Source: Capsicum annuum (lineage: Eukaryota; Streptophyta; Magnoliopsida; Solanales; Solanaceae). From it: a stretch of 64,000 nucleotides of DNA. Positions 25,265 through 36,750 of the stretch are shown piece after piece. The translations under genes and the position numbers were made by a program. Where the stretch lies: contig NC_061115.1 in assembly GCF_002878395.1 (NCBI RefSeq), positions 90,066,080-90,130,079 of the forward strand. The letters are read 5' to 3'. Position 1 is the first letter of the stretch. Each line of letters opens with the position of its first letter. The notes beneath the pieces were generated by a model, which was not told the origin of the DNA, did no database searches, and was given only the letters and a program-made list of their open reading frames with translations.

Positions 25265-26721
25265 CTCCATGGAATTACCATCAAGTGGAATTACCTTCTA
25301 AAGTTTAATCTGAAACCCTTTTAATTAGATTACCCTCTTCAACACCAAACTCTCTCTATTAGGTTACCCTATCAAATAGGTTTTCCTACAAGCTGCTTAT
25401 CTAGCTACTTGGTAGACACCTACTAGCAAGGAGCTTAAAAGCTGCTGATCCACTTGCTTGATAAGCTACTTAGTCACCTACTTACACATGAAGTCACATG
25501 CCAACAACATATATGTTTTTTGTTTTATTAAGACCATCATATATTAGTGGGGCTCAACTTGAATAAAATAGGTTGTAAATATCTCATAGCAGTGTGTGCC
25601 CAAGATATGGATTATCTAGTATGAGTAGATATAATAGGGCTTATCTCTTATAAAAGATAGCACTTATCTCTTAGGATATTTTATTCAAGTTTATCTATGC
25701 TTTAAGCTTATCTAGAGCTTCCTTTTTCTATAAAAGAAAGCATAGGACTTTATTTGGGGTTCATCAACTTCCTTGTCTAAAAACCTCTATTATAAAATTT
25801 CTATTCTCTAACAAAAATATTTTTTGGCTATCTCTCTTGCTACTCTATTTCAAAAGGGATAGGTACTTTGATCCTTTAGGTCAGAGTAGTGGGGTAAAAA
25901 ATACTTCAGAAAGTATACTTGTTGCGATTAGAGCATGGAACTCTGAAGTACTTTCCATGATTATGAAAAAAATTTGGCTTTGTCCATGTGACATAGATTT
26001 TTAAGTCCTTTTAATGTTTATGAAATAAAATTGGCTTGGTCTGTACAATAGCTTTCCAATTTGCTTTCTTGAGTTTTTATACCCATATAAATCTGAGTAA
26101 TGGAGTAGTACACCTTTGTTTTATAAAATTTTGAGGGAGTTGAAGGCCATGGGAGACCCATGTTTATGAAACAAAATTGTCTTGGTCTGCATAATAGCTG
26201 TTAGATTTGCTTTTTTTTATTTTTATACACACATAAATCTGAGGTATGAAGCAGTACACCTTTGTTCTATAGAGTGTTGATGGACATAAAGGCCATAGAA
26301 AAGTCATAAAAAGTTTGTATATGTCATATACTGAACAATTGTCTAAGGTTACCAACCTTAATGATTTACTGTGTTTAATGACTAGAAAAGTGTCTCCATC
26401 TCGTTAAGTATTGATAAGTCTTTGTTCGTAGCAAACTATCCTTAAGTGGATGCGTAGCCCCAGTCATAAAATAGCTATTTTCTATTATATAAGCTTTGAT
26501 TTTGTATAGCATGCCGACTATATGGGTATGAAATTGCATATTATGTTAGAAAGGTTAGAGTCAATGGTATGTGGTGTCGATAAGAGCTTTGATATTATAT
26601 GGCATGATGCCTGCATAGTCACGAAACCACCTTTCATGTGGGAATATTTAGAGCTCTGCTGTTGTTTCCTAGTTAATATTTCCTATGTTGTCACTCTGTG
26701 CCCTGTTGTCCCTTATATATT
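25265..26721 (+). promoter_or_regulatory. Pararetrovirus P1 intergenic region, promoter and leader
   Basis: This region recurs in reverse orientation at 58790-59780 and 60870-61760, so it is a unit of the same virus. A TATA box (TATAAAA, 25729-25735) sits in a context (ctataaaagaa.gcat) conserved in the other copies. Upstream are many GATAAG/CTTATC motifs (about 25640-25720). The sequence from the TATA box to the primer site would be a leader of roughly 950 nt, as usual for Caulimoviridae. Near the leader end, the phrase agctttgat is repeated 93 bp apart (26492 and 26585), and the inverted copy shows the same spacing. A 75-codon ORF (26522-26749) overlaps this repeat. Confidence 0.65.
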
Positions 26722-26735
26722 TGGTATCAAAGCCA
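26722..26735 (+). other. Pararetrovirus primer-binding site (tRNA-Met-like)
   Basis: TGGTATCAAAGCCA differs by one base from the sequence expected to pair with initiator tRNA-Met (TGGTATCAGAGCCA), the known minus-strand primer site of Caulimoviridae. It lies between the promoter/leader and the first coding region, as expected. Confidence 0.75.
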
Positions 26736-27082
26736 ATCCAATGCCCTGAGGAAGGGAGGAGGAAATTATTCATATAACATCTGGTACTATTATTTGTAAG
26801 AGAGCCAACTTTACATTACTAGTCTTTACCATATTTTTGGCCATAAAAGTGTCTATAGTTTTTCTTTTCCAGTTATTATAGTCATATTCTTAAAAATATT
26901 TCAGTTGAGTCATATTCTTTTGGATGCCATAGTCTTTAGTTTTCAAGTTGTCATTTCCAATGTCTTGTAAATTATTGAGTCGTAGTTACTTTCATAGATT
27001 TTTGAACAAATATTTCTTAGAGTATTTTCCTTAGATCTTTAGCACAAATATTGAGTCTTTATAGTCCCATAAATACAAAAAT

Positions 27083-27325
27083 ATGTCTATCTCACAGTAT
27101 TTACCTTCTTCTTCAAGTACGTCTAGTCCATGTAGATATCTAGCTAGAAAATCAACAATCTACCATATATCTACCGCTACTAAACCCTTACTTAGCCTTT
27201 CTAAAGAATTCATGTAACCCGTGGCTACAAATCTGCTCTTTAGTACAAAAAAACCTGAAAGAGTTACAAAATACATTATTGTGCCAAATCTTGATCAATA
27301 TCCTATTCTTGCAATTCAGGAGGAA
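27083..27325 (+). pseudogene. Pararetrovirus P1 polyprotein / movement-protein ORF, 5' part
   Basis: An ATG at 27083 opens a frame of 81 codons (Ser-rich start, one internal stop) that runs up to the insertion point of element B. The coding continues at 35972 after the element, though a one-base shift is needed at or near the junction. It is the amino-terminal part before the movement-protein domain. The copy is defective. Confidence 0.65.
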
Positions 27326-28825
27326 TGATGTGTGAGCATAGACTAACACATTTGAGGCTTTTAACTAATAATAATTACAAGGTGTTAAGTAAATTTTGTT
27401 GTTTCTGATTGTTTTATCTTTGATTTTGTAGTAGAAGCTAAGATGCAAGAGAACTAACAGGAAAGGAAGCAAAAGAGTTGAAATCTGACGCAAATAGAAA
27501 AAAAGCATGGATAACGACATTCCTAATAAGTCGTCAGCCCTGTGATAAGTTATCAGATATACGTCATCCTTAGATAGAGAATGAACCTCAGCTGAAAGTT
27601 CTGATGACATTTCCTGATAAATCATCAAAGAGTTGATAAGTCGTCAGAGTCGCCGTCAGCCTTAGGCAAAACATGTGAGATGAGGTTGAGAAGTGATGAC
27701 ATTGTCAGATCTATCATCACATTTCTGATAAGTCACGGGATTCATCATCAACCTTAAGCAGAAAGTGCTAAAACTGAAGAGAGAGCTGATGACATTTATG
27801 CTAAGTAGTCAGACTCTTGATAAGGTGTCACAAATGTCGTCGCCTAATTCGACGAATTATTGAACTCTGTGATTTTTTTTCCTTATTTAGGCTAAACTAT
27901 AAATAATATTTTTAGGGTTTTCTAAAGAAGTTCGAAACATAATTTTGGAACACAGGTATTTTGTTATTTCTCTCTCTAGTTTCTTGTCTTGAAAAGCAAT
28001 TAACTTTGAAGAGATTTTCATCAATATTTTGGGATTTATATTGTGATATAATTTGAGAATCAATAGTTATTATTCATTTTGTGGTAAGTTCATCTTTCAA
28101 ATTATGAATACGTCTAGTTATTTTGATTATTACATTATGAGTGGCTAAATCCCTTTGACCTGAATTATGGGATCTATGGGTTAAGTCTTGGTAAGATGCT
28201 ATGTGTTTTTGATTCTAAAGGTAATAGGACTCCTTGATAATTCTGAGATTTTAATTATTTTCTATTGGTTACAAATGGTAGATAGCACCTGCTTTGATTT
28301 GCTTGAGATAAGAAATCAATTATAGTAGGAAGTGAATTATTGACAAGGACTTGGAAACACTAAACTTCAGTTTAATAATCGACGCTGTAACAAGGTTGAT
28401 TAACCTGAGGTAAAGTCTGGTTAGTAAATATAAATTCCCTAAGTCCGAGAGGATTAGGTAATTAAATGCTTACGTAGGCTGAGAGACATTTAGGCATAAC
28501 TTCGATAGAGATAATCTGTTGTCCTACCTACTATGAGAATCTTGAATCACTATTAGCATCTGTCAAGTACTAAAACCAATAGTGAACATAATTTTGGTTT
28601 TCCATTAACTCTTGATTACAAACACTGAAACTAAAGTGACCAACAATTATTTGGTAATCTCCAAAACTCTCATTTAAAGAAACATCCAACTATCAGTTGA
28701 TTAAATCGCAAATAATTTAAGTTCAGACCATATTCCCTATTTGATTTGACCCCAACCTAGTTGGGTTATATATTTGCAATGATCACTTACATTCTCATTG
28801 GAGAGGTGTAGTTTGAGTGTTGTTA
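27326..28825 (+). repeat. Element B 5' LTR
   Basis: It starts TGATGTGTGAGCA and ends GTGTTGTTA (a decayed CA end), 1500 bp, matching 34479-35966. A GATAAGTCGTCAG-type motif cluster occupies about 27510-27850. An AT-rich part with a TATA-like tataaataa sequence follows near 27900. Confidence 0.9.
27510..27850. repeat. GATAAGTCGTCAG motif cluster in element B LTR
   Basis: Copies include ttgataagtcgtcag (27633-27647), taataagtcgtcag (near 27528), gataagttatcag (near 27543) and gataaggtgtca (near 27820), interleaved with inverted forms such as gatgacatttcctgataa (near 27603). The same cluster is in the 3' LTR at about 34650-34990. Confidence 0.7.
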
Positions 28826-28829
28826 GAAA

Positions 28830-28847
28830 TGGCGCCGTTGCCGGGGA
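28830..28847 (+). other. Element B primer-binding site (tRNA-Asp)
   Basis: TGGCGCCGTTGCCGGGGA begins four bases after the LTR end. It is complementary to the 3' end of plant tRNA-Asp as I recall it, and the primer typical of Athila-type elements. Confidence 0.85.
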
Positions 28848-28952
28848 ATACGATTGTAAATTGAAGTTTGTGTGTGCTAATTGACTGTTAGTGAAGTTTC
28901 CTAGTTTTACATTTATTTGTTGTTTTTGTTTATTGTAGGACCTTTGTAGTGT

Positions 28953-30720
28953 ATGCCAAGAACTAAAAGTTCTATAGAACTATTATTACCATTTAACCCA
29001 AAACCGCAATGAATTAGAAGAATGGCAGACCAATAGAAGGCTGACAGTTTAGCAGCCTTAGCTAGAGCTTAGGTAAATATGCAGATATTGGTCAACAAGT
29101 ACGACATCCAAATCCCAAGGATAAATATTTGGGAGATGAGGAGTTTTTAAACCCTGGTAACCCAAGGCATACAGAGCAAGTAGCTATACCAGTACAACAT
29201 AACGCTAATAGGAACCGTTTGTTCTGAGGAAGGCAAGATTACTAGCCGGTCTAGTATGACCTCAATGATGATGATACTGGAATGAATGGAGCAGGTGCAA
29301 TGGGTGAAATTATTCCTCCATAGTTGGCACCTAGGGCAAAATTCAATATTACGAGTACTATGATTCACCTTCTTAATCTGAAGGGGTGGTTTGGTGGCCT
29401 TCCTAGGGATGACCCCAACTTGCATTTAGTGAACTTTGTCACCATCTGTAAATATTTTGATAACCCAGGAATGGGTCAGAATGCTATCCGATTGAGATTG
29501 TTTCCTTTGTCTCTGTCTGGAGAGGCCATAATGTGGCTTAATAAGTTGACACCTGATTCTATAACCAACTAGAGACAGTTGAAAGAAGCTTTCCTAGAAT
29601 AGTTCTTTCTGCCTTCTGGGAGGGTACAGTAGAGAGATGAGATCAGCAACTTTAGGCAGCTCCCAAATAAAGCCTTACATGAAACCTGGGAGAGATTTAA
29701 GAAGAAGCTGACATAGTGTCTGAACCACAATATGACAAACATACACTTGAAGGAAACTTTGTACAGGGCTCTTAACTCTGTAACAAAACTAATTATAGAT
29801 AATGCTGGTGGTTTGTTTGTTAATATTACATTCCCAGAGGCTTCATAAATGCTAGAGAGAATGACTAAATAGAGTCGAGCAAGGCATACTAGAGACTCTA
29901 TGGTAGCAAGCCCCACTGTATCTGTGGGTATGATTATGAAACAACGCATAAGAGATAAGGAGTGTGACCAAGACATAGCTCACCTAAAAATATGGGTGGA
30001 CCTACTAACCAAGAACTTACTATCAGGCAAGACTGAGAAAGTGAAAGCTATGGGATCTCAAGATAGAGTTTATACTGATACAGAAGAAGAGGTGAACTAT
30101 GTTAATAATTAGGGGGGTTTCCAAGGCAATAGCCAAGGGAATCAAGGTTGGAACTATTATGATAAGCTTGGTTATAAAGATAGAGAGCAGGGAAACTGGA
30201 GAAGCAATAATGATAAGAGGGGGCTATATATCCCTCCTGGAAATTATGAGGCTTCTACAATATATTCTGAAAAGATATCCATAGAGGACATGATGGCTAA
30301 GTTGCTAAAGGGAGTGAAGGCTACCAACTCTGGTGTGACTACTATGAAGACTAATCTATCATCTATTAGTCAGTTGGTAAACTCGCACTCCACTACAATC
30401 AAATAGTTGGAGCAGCAGATGAGCCAACTCTCTGCAACATTTAACCAAAGGAAGAGCGGAATGTTACCAAGTGATACGGTCCAGAATCTATGGAATAGTG
30501 GCTCATGTATGCACTAAGAGTGGTAAGATATTACCTGACTCTTGTGTGGGCAAAATTTTGGTTGAAGATGTGACTAAGGCAGAGGATCAATCCAAAGAAG
30601 AATTTCCAGTGGAGACTGAGAAGCTGAATAGTTCTGATGATACTCTGGAAAAAGAGAAAGAGAAGGAGAAAGAGGTAGTATTGAAAACTTTCCTAAGACC
30701 ACCACCTCCCTTTCCTCAAT
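28953..30720 (+). pseudogene. Element B gag
   Basis: After a short opening (MPRTKSSIELLLPF) and stops, it reads through the gag core: MIHLLNLKGWFGGLPRDDPN (29360-29420), IRLRLFPLSLSGEAIMWLNKL (29490-29550), FFLPSGRVQ (near 29602), ALHETWERFKKKL (near 29672-29710), SGKTEKVKAMGSQ (30025-30060) and the linker YIPPGNYEAS (near 30227-30255). A later segment has a heptad-like QLSATFNQR region. At least five in-frame stops break it. Gag would make the cytoplasmic virus-like particle. Confidence 0.85.
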
Positions 30721-31250
30721 GATTAAAGAAAAAACTGATGATGCAAAATTTAGCAAGTTCATGGCAATACTCAAATAATTGACAATAAATGTACCTTTCG
30801 TGGAGGCACTCGAGCAAATGCAAAGATATGCTAAGTTCATGAAGGACCTTGTGACTAAGAAAAGAGAGGTAAGCTCTGAACCAAAGGATAATCTACATTA
30901 TTGTAGCGTTATTTCTATGAGGACGATGGTGCAGAAGAATCCATTCCCAAGAAAATTCACTATTCTCTGTATGATTGGGTCTATGGAATTTGCTAAGGCA
31001 TTATGCGATCTGGGAGCGAGCATTAATTTTATACCGCTAGCTGTATATAGAAAGATAGGTCTGGGAAATCCCTCACCCACCAACATGCGACTCATGATGG
31101 AGGATAGGTCCATAAAATGAACTATTGGTATTTTATATGATATGTTGGTGAAAGTAGCTAGCTTCATATTCCCTGCAGATTTCGTCATTCTGGATTGCAA
31201 GGTGGACTTTGAGGTACCCATAATCTTAGGTCAAGCTTTTTTCACAATCT
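30720..31250 (+). pseudogene. Element B protease (retropepsin) region
   Basis: It reads VEALEQMQRYAKFMKDLVTK (30798-30857), then FAKALCDLGASINFIPLAVY (30989-31048) with the aspartic protease motif DLGAS intact at 31007-31021, and [20 protein letters not shown] (31181-31240). The layout is that of the gag-pol junction in Athila-like elements. An open stretch of 113 codons (30779-31120) ends at one stop just after. Confidence 0.85.
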
Positions 31251-31255
31251 AAAGT

Positions 31256-31861
31256 ATGTTGATTGGTTTGAGAGAGAATGAGCTCTTGTTTAGGATGAAT
31301 GATGAAGTGGTGCAATTTGATGTGTGCCAATTAATGAAGAAGCATACAGAAATGAGTGTGTTCTTAGTAGTTGATGTGGTAGAGGATACCATAGAGGTAT
31401 TCATGGATGATTTCTTTGTGGTAGAAGATTTATTTGAGATGTGTTTGGTAAACCTGATTATAGCCTTGCAATGATGTGTTGAATTATAGCTGCTTGGGTC
31501 CAAGGTGGTGGTCCACACTGACCATATAGCCTTGTGGTATTTGATGGTTCAGAAGGATGCAAAACCAAGGATGATTAGATGGGTGTTGCTACTACAATAA
31601 TTTGACTCTGAAGTCAATGATAGAAAAGGTTGTTAAAACTAGGTTGTGGATCATCTGTCTAGAATGAAAGGTGAGCAAGAAATTAGTGATGAAATAAAGA
31701 TAAATGATGCATTTCTTGATGAGGAGATCTTGGCTACTGCTGTGGACAAATTGCCTTGGTACATTGATTTTGCAAATTATGTTGTGAGTGAGGTCATTCC
31801 AGAAAATCTTTCTTTCCATCAAAGAAAGAAATTCCTGCATGATGTGACACATTACTTCTAG
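31256..31861 (+). pseudogene. Element B deleted RT / RNase H remnant
   Basis: Protease C-terminal sequence runs in frame directly into an RT catalytic box (VFMDDF, about 31397-31414), so most of RT is missing. About 75 bp later the sequence jumps to RNase H ([12 protein letters not shown], 31489-31524). The segment after RNase H (VDHLSRMKGEQE near 31645; FHQRKKFLHDVTHYF to 31860) is open. Two internal deletions therefore removed the polymerase: this copy cannot be autonomous. Confidence 0.8.
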
Positions 31862-33090
31862 GATGAGCCGCATATTTTTTGGTAATGTACTAACAATATT
31901 ATAAGGAGATTTATGCCAGAAGTGGTATATTATGCATATTGAAAGCATGTCATGCTTCCCCAGTTGGAGGTCACCATGTAGGAGACCGAATAACTAAGAA
32001 GGTGTTGCAGAGCGGCTACTCTTAGCCAACATTGTTCAAGGATGCTCACGAGTTTGTGCCAAAATATAACCAATGCCAGAGGCAGTGGTCAATCTCCAAA
32101 AGACATGAGATGCCTTTGACTAAGATGCTTGAAGTGGAATTGTTTGACGTATGGGGCATCAATTTCATGGGTCCTTTTGTAAGCTAGTATAGGATTAAGT
32201 ATATTTTAGTTGTTGTTGACTATGTCTTGAAATAGGTAGAAGCTGTTGCCTTGTCTGATAATGAAGGAAAAAGGGTTGTTGTTTTTCTCAAGAAGAACAT
32301 CTTCTCTCGCTTTGGAGTACCACATACTATTATAAGCGATGGAGGATCTCATTTTTCCAACAAAGTGTTTTAGGTGAATTTAGCAAAATATAGGGTGAAA
32401 CAACATAGAGTATCCACTCCATATCACCTACAAACTAGTGGACAAGTGGAGGTTTCAAATCAAGAAATTAAATCCATTCTATCCAAAATGGTGCTAGTTG
32501 GAAAGACTAATCTCTAAAGCTCGATGATGCCTTACAGGCAAGCCAGACTATTTTTAAGACACCCATTGGCATGTCATAATTTCATTTGGTCTATGGAAAG
32601 GCATGCCACATACCAATAGAGCTGGGGCACAAGGCCTTATAGGTACTCAAAAGGTTGAATTTGAGTTAGAAGGAAGCAATAGAACTGAGACTGGGATAAC
32701 TGAATGAGATGGATGAATTTCATCTCAGGGCATATGAACGAGCAGACCTATACAATGAAAATATGAAAAAGTATCATGATTGGAGGATAGAGAAATGATA
32801 CTTCCATAAGGTGACTTAGTACTTCTGTTCAATTCTAGACTCAAAATGTTCCCAGGTAAGCTTAAATCCAAGTGGTCAGGCCCATTTAGAGTTAGTCAAG
32901 TCTACTCATCTGGAGTAGTGGAACTTGAAAAAAAAGACGGCTGCACCTTCAAGGTAAATGGGCAATGAGTCAAATTTTATATTGGTCTAAAAAACTTGAT
33001 GAACAGTATTATTACTATCTATCTCGATGAAGTCTGAAGTAATCGAGATGCCTGAGTTATGCCATGACATTAAATCAGATGCTACATGGA
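31862..33090 (+). pseudogene. Element B integrase
   Basis: Frames shift between segments. The core shows VWGINFMGPF (near 32150; the first catalytic Asp is Asn), ISDGGSHFSNKVF (near 32332-32370; second Asp kept) and GQVEVSNQEIKSIL (near 32440-32480; Glu kept). A C-terminal segment reads [21 protein letters not shown] near 32820-32885. Spacing fits the DDE integrase of Ty3/gypsy elements. The Asp-to-Asn change and stops make it inactive. Confidence 0.85.
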
Positions 33091-34461
33091 AGGCAACCCA
33101 TGATCCTCGTGCTTGATCTACTCCGGGTATACCCTAACCCTTAGTTTAGTTTTTCTGTGATTTTAAGTTGAGGGTGTAGGGTAAATGGTTGTTGTAAAGT
33201 TTTGTAACTAACTGGGAGAAATAAAAGTAACTAAGGCAGTGAACTTGTTTTTGTAATTTTTGAGCACCTCTCCAATGGTCTGAAGGTCTAAATGTGTGAT
33301 TTGCATCTAAGTGTTACCACTGTGCATCTTTGTATTACATTAGTTCTAATGACACAATAATCATTGCTAAACAACTGCATGAATGGGATAAGTAGTAACT
33401 GATGATATACTAGTGTGCCATGTGTGTGTGAGATTTTATTTAGTTCTCTCTGTATGTTGGATTCAGAACTTTCCCAGTTAGTCTTACCTAGGTTGAATGA
33501 TAGGGGTTAGGAAAGGATCATAGGCCGTTTTGATATTAGCCTACTTTTAGCCTAAATGACCTTCCCTGTATGTAGAATATCCCTTGATCCCTGCTTTGAG
33601 CCTGCTTAGCTTATTTCTTTTTTGACACCTGTCACCTTCCCGTTTATATCACAATGAACCTATTTTGGCATTGGTCCTCCTTGGACACTATGCACCTTGA
33701 CTTAGGAAAATGGCCTAAGTTGAGGGTGGCTATCATAAAGGTGCGTAATCTAGAATGAGTATGAAGAAAGGTAGAATAAAAGAAAAGAATAAAAAGTGGG
33801 GTGCGGTGGAAAAGAGCAAGAAAAACAAAAATTATGAAAAAGAATAAATGATTGTGGAAAAGACCACACCCATCCTAAATAAGTGTGATCAAGAAAAGAG
33901 AAGAATAGAAAAAGGTTAATAAGTGAAACCCCAAAAGCTAGTGTAGTGTCAAAGAGGCTTAGTCACTGTAAATATCATCAAGTGTCATACCAGACCCTAT
34001 CCTACATTACAAGCCAAAGAGAAGACCTATAGTGATCTTAGCTGACCTGTCTGAAGATCTTGGTAATGAAAATAAGGGCAAGCCTATGGTATTCAGCATA
34101 CATTGATTGGCACTTCAATCTGAGAGTGAGTGTTTTTTTACTGTCCTCATATTTACATATATGATTACTGATATGAGAAAAGGGGGATTTCTTTGCTATG
34201 AGGGCACACCAGATATGTTGCTAGTTGCTAACTTGTTCGAATAGTGTAATACTGGTCTATGCTTGGTTGTTATAGCTGAAGTAATGACGTATCTTGTTTC
34301 TTGTGTGTTGCATTATTGTTCCTCAATAATATACACAGTTGTTCTTGAATTGACTGACCTTGGAGATGGTGAATATGTTTTGAGATAATATGGATGATTG
34401 ACTGTCGAATGTACTTTGTATGCTCTTGGTTGTGTTTGAGTTACTTGAGGACAAACAATTG
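33091..34461 (+). other. Element B post-pol noncoding module
   Basis: No coding is seen. It holds a PPT-like tract at 33161-33180, the shared block ggaaaggatcataggccg (near 33512-33530) with tttagcctaaatgacctt soon after, and a second tract cctaagttgagggtgg (33714-33729). An A-rich, purine-rich part (33760-33930) follows. Elements A, E and L have the same arrangement. Confidence 0.6.
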
Positions 34462-34478
34462 TTTTAAGTTGAGGGTGT
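34462..34478 (+). other. Element B polypurine tract
   Basis: ttttaagttgagggtgt directly precedes the 3' LTR start TGATG. Confidence 0.85.
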
Positions 34479-35966
34479 TGATGTTTGAGCAGATTTAGGG
34501 CTTTTAACTGAGAATAATTGTAAGGTCTTAAGCAACTTTTGTCATTTTTGTTTGTTTCGTCTTTGATTTTGCAATAAAAGCCAAGATGCAAGAGAACCAA
34601 CAGGGATGAAAGAAAATAAAATCTGAAGCAAATAGAAGAAAAGTATGGATGACGACATTCTTGATAAGTTGTCAGCCCTGTGATAACTTATCAGATATAC
34701 CGTAAGCCTTAGATAGAGAATAGACCTCAGCTGAAAGTTATGACGACATTTCCTAATAAGTCATCAAAGAGTTGATAAATCGTTAGAGTCGTCGTCAGAC
34801 TTAGGCAGAATATGTGAGATGAGGTGGATAAGTGATGCCATTGTCTGATATGCCATAATATTTCTGATAAGTCATCAGGATTCATCATCAGTCTTAAGCA
34901 GAAAGTGCTAAAACTGAAGAGGGAGCTGACAACATTTGTGATAAGTTGTCAGATTTCTGATAAGGTGTCACGAATGTCGTCGCCTAATTCGAGGAATTAT
35001 TAAACTCTGTGGTTTTGTTTCTTTATTTAGACTGAACTATAAAAAATATTGTTTAAGTTTTTCTAAAGAAGTTCGGAATATAATTTTGAAACACACGTAT
35101 TTTGTTATTTTTCTCTCTAGTTTCTTAGCTTGAAAAACAATTAACTTTGAAGAGATTTTGATCAATATTTTGGGATTTCTATTGTGATCTAATCTGAGAA
35201 TCACTAGTTATTATTCATCTTGTGGTAAGTTCATCTTTCAAATTATGAATACGTCTAGTTGTTTTGCTTATTACATTATGAGTGGCTAAATCCCTTTGAC
35301 CCAAATTATGGGATCTATGGGTTAAGTCTTGGTAAGATGGTATGTGTTTTAGATTCTAAAGGTAATAGGACTCCTTGATAATTCCGTGATTTTAATTATT
35401 ATCTATTGGTTGCAAATGATAGATAGCACCTGCTTTGATTTGCTTAAGATAAAAAATCAAATATAGTAGGAAGTGAATTATTTATAGGGACTTGGAAAAA
35501 TTAAACTTTCATTAAATAATCGACGCTGTAACAAGGTTGATTAACCTGTGGTAAAGTCTTATTAGTAAATATAAATTCCCTAAGTCTGAGAGGATTAGGT
35601 AATTAAATGCTTAAGTAGGTCGAGAGACATTTAGGCATAACTTCAATAGAGATAATCTGTTGTCCTACCTATTGTGAGAATCTTGAATCACTATTAGCAT
35701 CTGTCAAGTACTAAAACCCATAGTGAACATAATTTTGGTTTTCCATAAACTCTTGATTACAAACACTGAAACTAAAGTGACCAACAATTATTTGCTAGTC
35801 TCCAAAACCCTCATTCCAGGAAACATCCAACTATCAGTTGATTAAATCGCAAACAACTTAAGTTCATACCATATTCCCTGTGGCATTCGACCCCAACCTA
35901 GTTGGGTTATATATTAACAACGATCGCTTACATTCTCATTAGAGAGGTGTAGTTTGAGTGTTATCA
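34479..35966 (+). repeat. Element B 3' LTR
   Basis: It starts TGATGTTTGAGCA and ends GAGTGTTATCA, 1488 bp, and matches the 5' LTR throughout with scattered substitutions. It repeats the GATAAGTCGTCAG cluster (about 34650-34990). Confidence 0.9.
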
Positions 35967-35971
35967 AGGAC

Positions 35972-36750
35972 AGTTCATCACTCTACAAATATCGGAGGAT
36001 TTTTTGCAATAGTGGAAAACCCAAGTCTTCACCCACATCCATTTTGGTACTGTTAGGGTTGCGTTGATGTATCACAGTAGAAAAGGTCAACCTGTAGAGG
36101 AACGCCTTTCCCTTCTTGATACTAGGATCAAAAAATAACAACATACAAATTTGGGTACCTTAGAAATCACACTGAATGCTGGGATAGTCTTTGTTACTAT
36201 ATTTCTAAATTTTAACATATCTCCCACTGATTCGTCTCTCACAGAGTAGCTGAAGATGTAGATCCTAATTTTTGGAGCACTATAAGACAGAGATGTTGTC
36301 CAGACAGCTCTCCCTGAACATATAGCTTGGTGGGTCCATAACCATGCCATGGATCTATCCTTTATAGGTGGCAAATATACTTTGCTCCTGAACATAGATG
36401 CAACCAATAGGACCACTTCGTGTACCCAGATTCCAAGACAAATACCCAGAGATGAACTTGTCAGAGTACTCCTAGACTCATGGGTCACACATTAGGAGAA
36501 GTGGAGAGATCATCCTCAACCTTTCCAGTCCATTGAATCGACCTTTGCCAAAAGGGGTGAAAACACTGTCACGATCAGTTTTACAACTCACATCTCTAAA
36601 AGCCTCCAAAAAGTCCTTTTCTATCCATATGTACAAATCGTCCGATGACCTCCCATATGTTGGCAACCTAGAAATTCTATTTTGGTTCCTTGGCAGCTGT
36701 ATGTATAAGCATGATTGGATTAAGTACTTCAATCATGAGTTTTGCTACGC
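35972..36750 (+). pseudogene. Pararetrovirus P1 movement protein domain
   Basis: The plus-strand reading has the features of a Caulimoviridae movement protein (30K superfamily; it would let virus pass through plasmodesmata): HIHFGTVRVALMYHSRKG (near 36037-36090), RLSLLDTR, TLNAGIVFVTIFLNFNISP (about 36170-36226) and TQIPRQIPRDELVRVLLDSW (about 36429-36482). Several stops and shifts break it. The genus is uncertain (solendovirus-, petuvirus- or florendovirus-like by memory). It is cut at 36750 by element A. The 133-codon minus-strand ORF here is an antisense shadow. Confidence 0.8.

Larger units (their letters stand above)
27326..35966 (+). mobile_element. Element B: Athila/Tat-like LTR retrotransposon with both LTRs
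   Basis: The element is 8641 bp, flanked by AGGAA (27321-27325) and AGGAC (35967-35971), a target duplication with one mismatch. Order: LTR, tRNA-Asp-type PBS, gag, protease, deleted RT/RNase H, integrase, post-pol module, PPT, LTR. The two LTRs differ at many positions, so the insertion is not recent. It lies inside the pararetrovirus ORF and therefore inserted after the virus integrated. Confidence 0.9.

Noticed and set aside
26722..26735. Possible tRNA gene because of tRNA-complementary sequence
   Set aside because: Only the primer-binding complement is present; there is no cloverleaf. The same applies to the PBS sites at 28830, 38212, 13495 and 49816.
27510..27850. CRISPR-like array of short repeats in the element B LTR
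   Set aside because: Repeats are degenerate, irregularly spaced, include inverted copies and lie in a plant LTR; there are no cas genes.
36087..36488. 133-codon minus-strand ORF
   Set aside because: It is antisense to the pararetrovirus movement-protein domain, whose motifs are clear on the plus strand.
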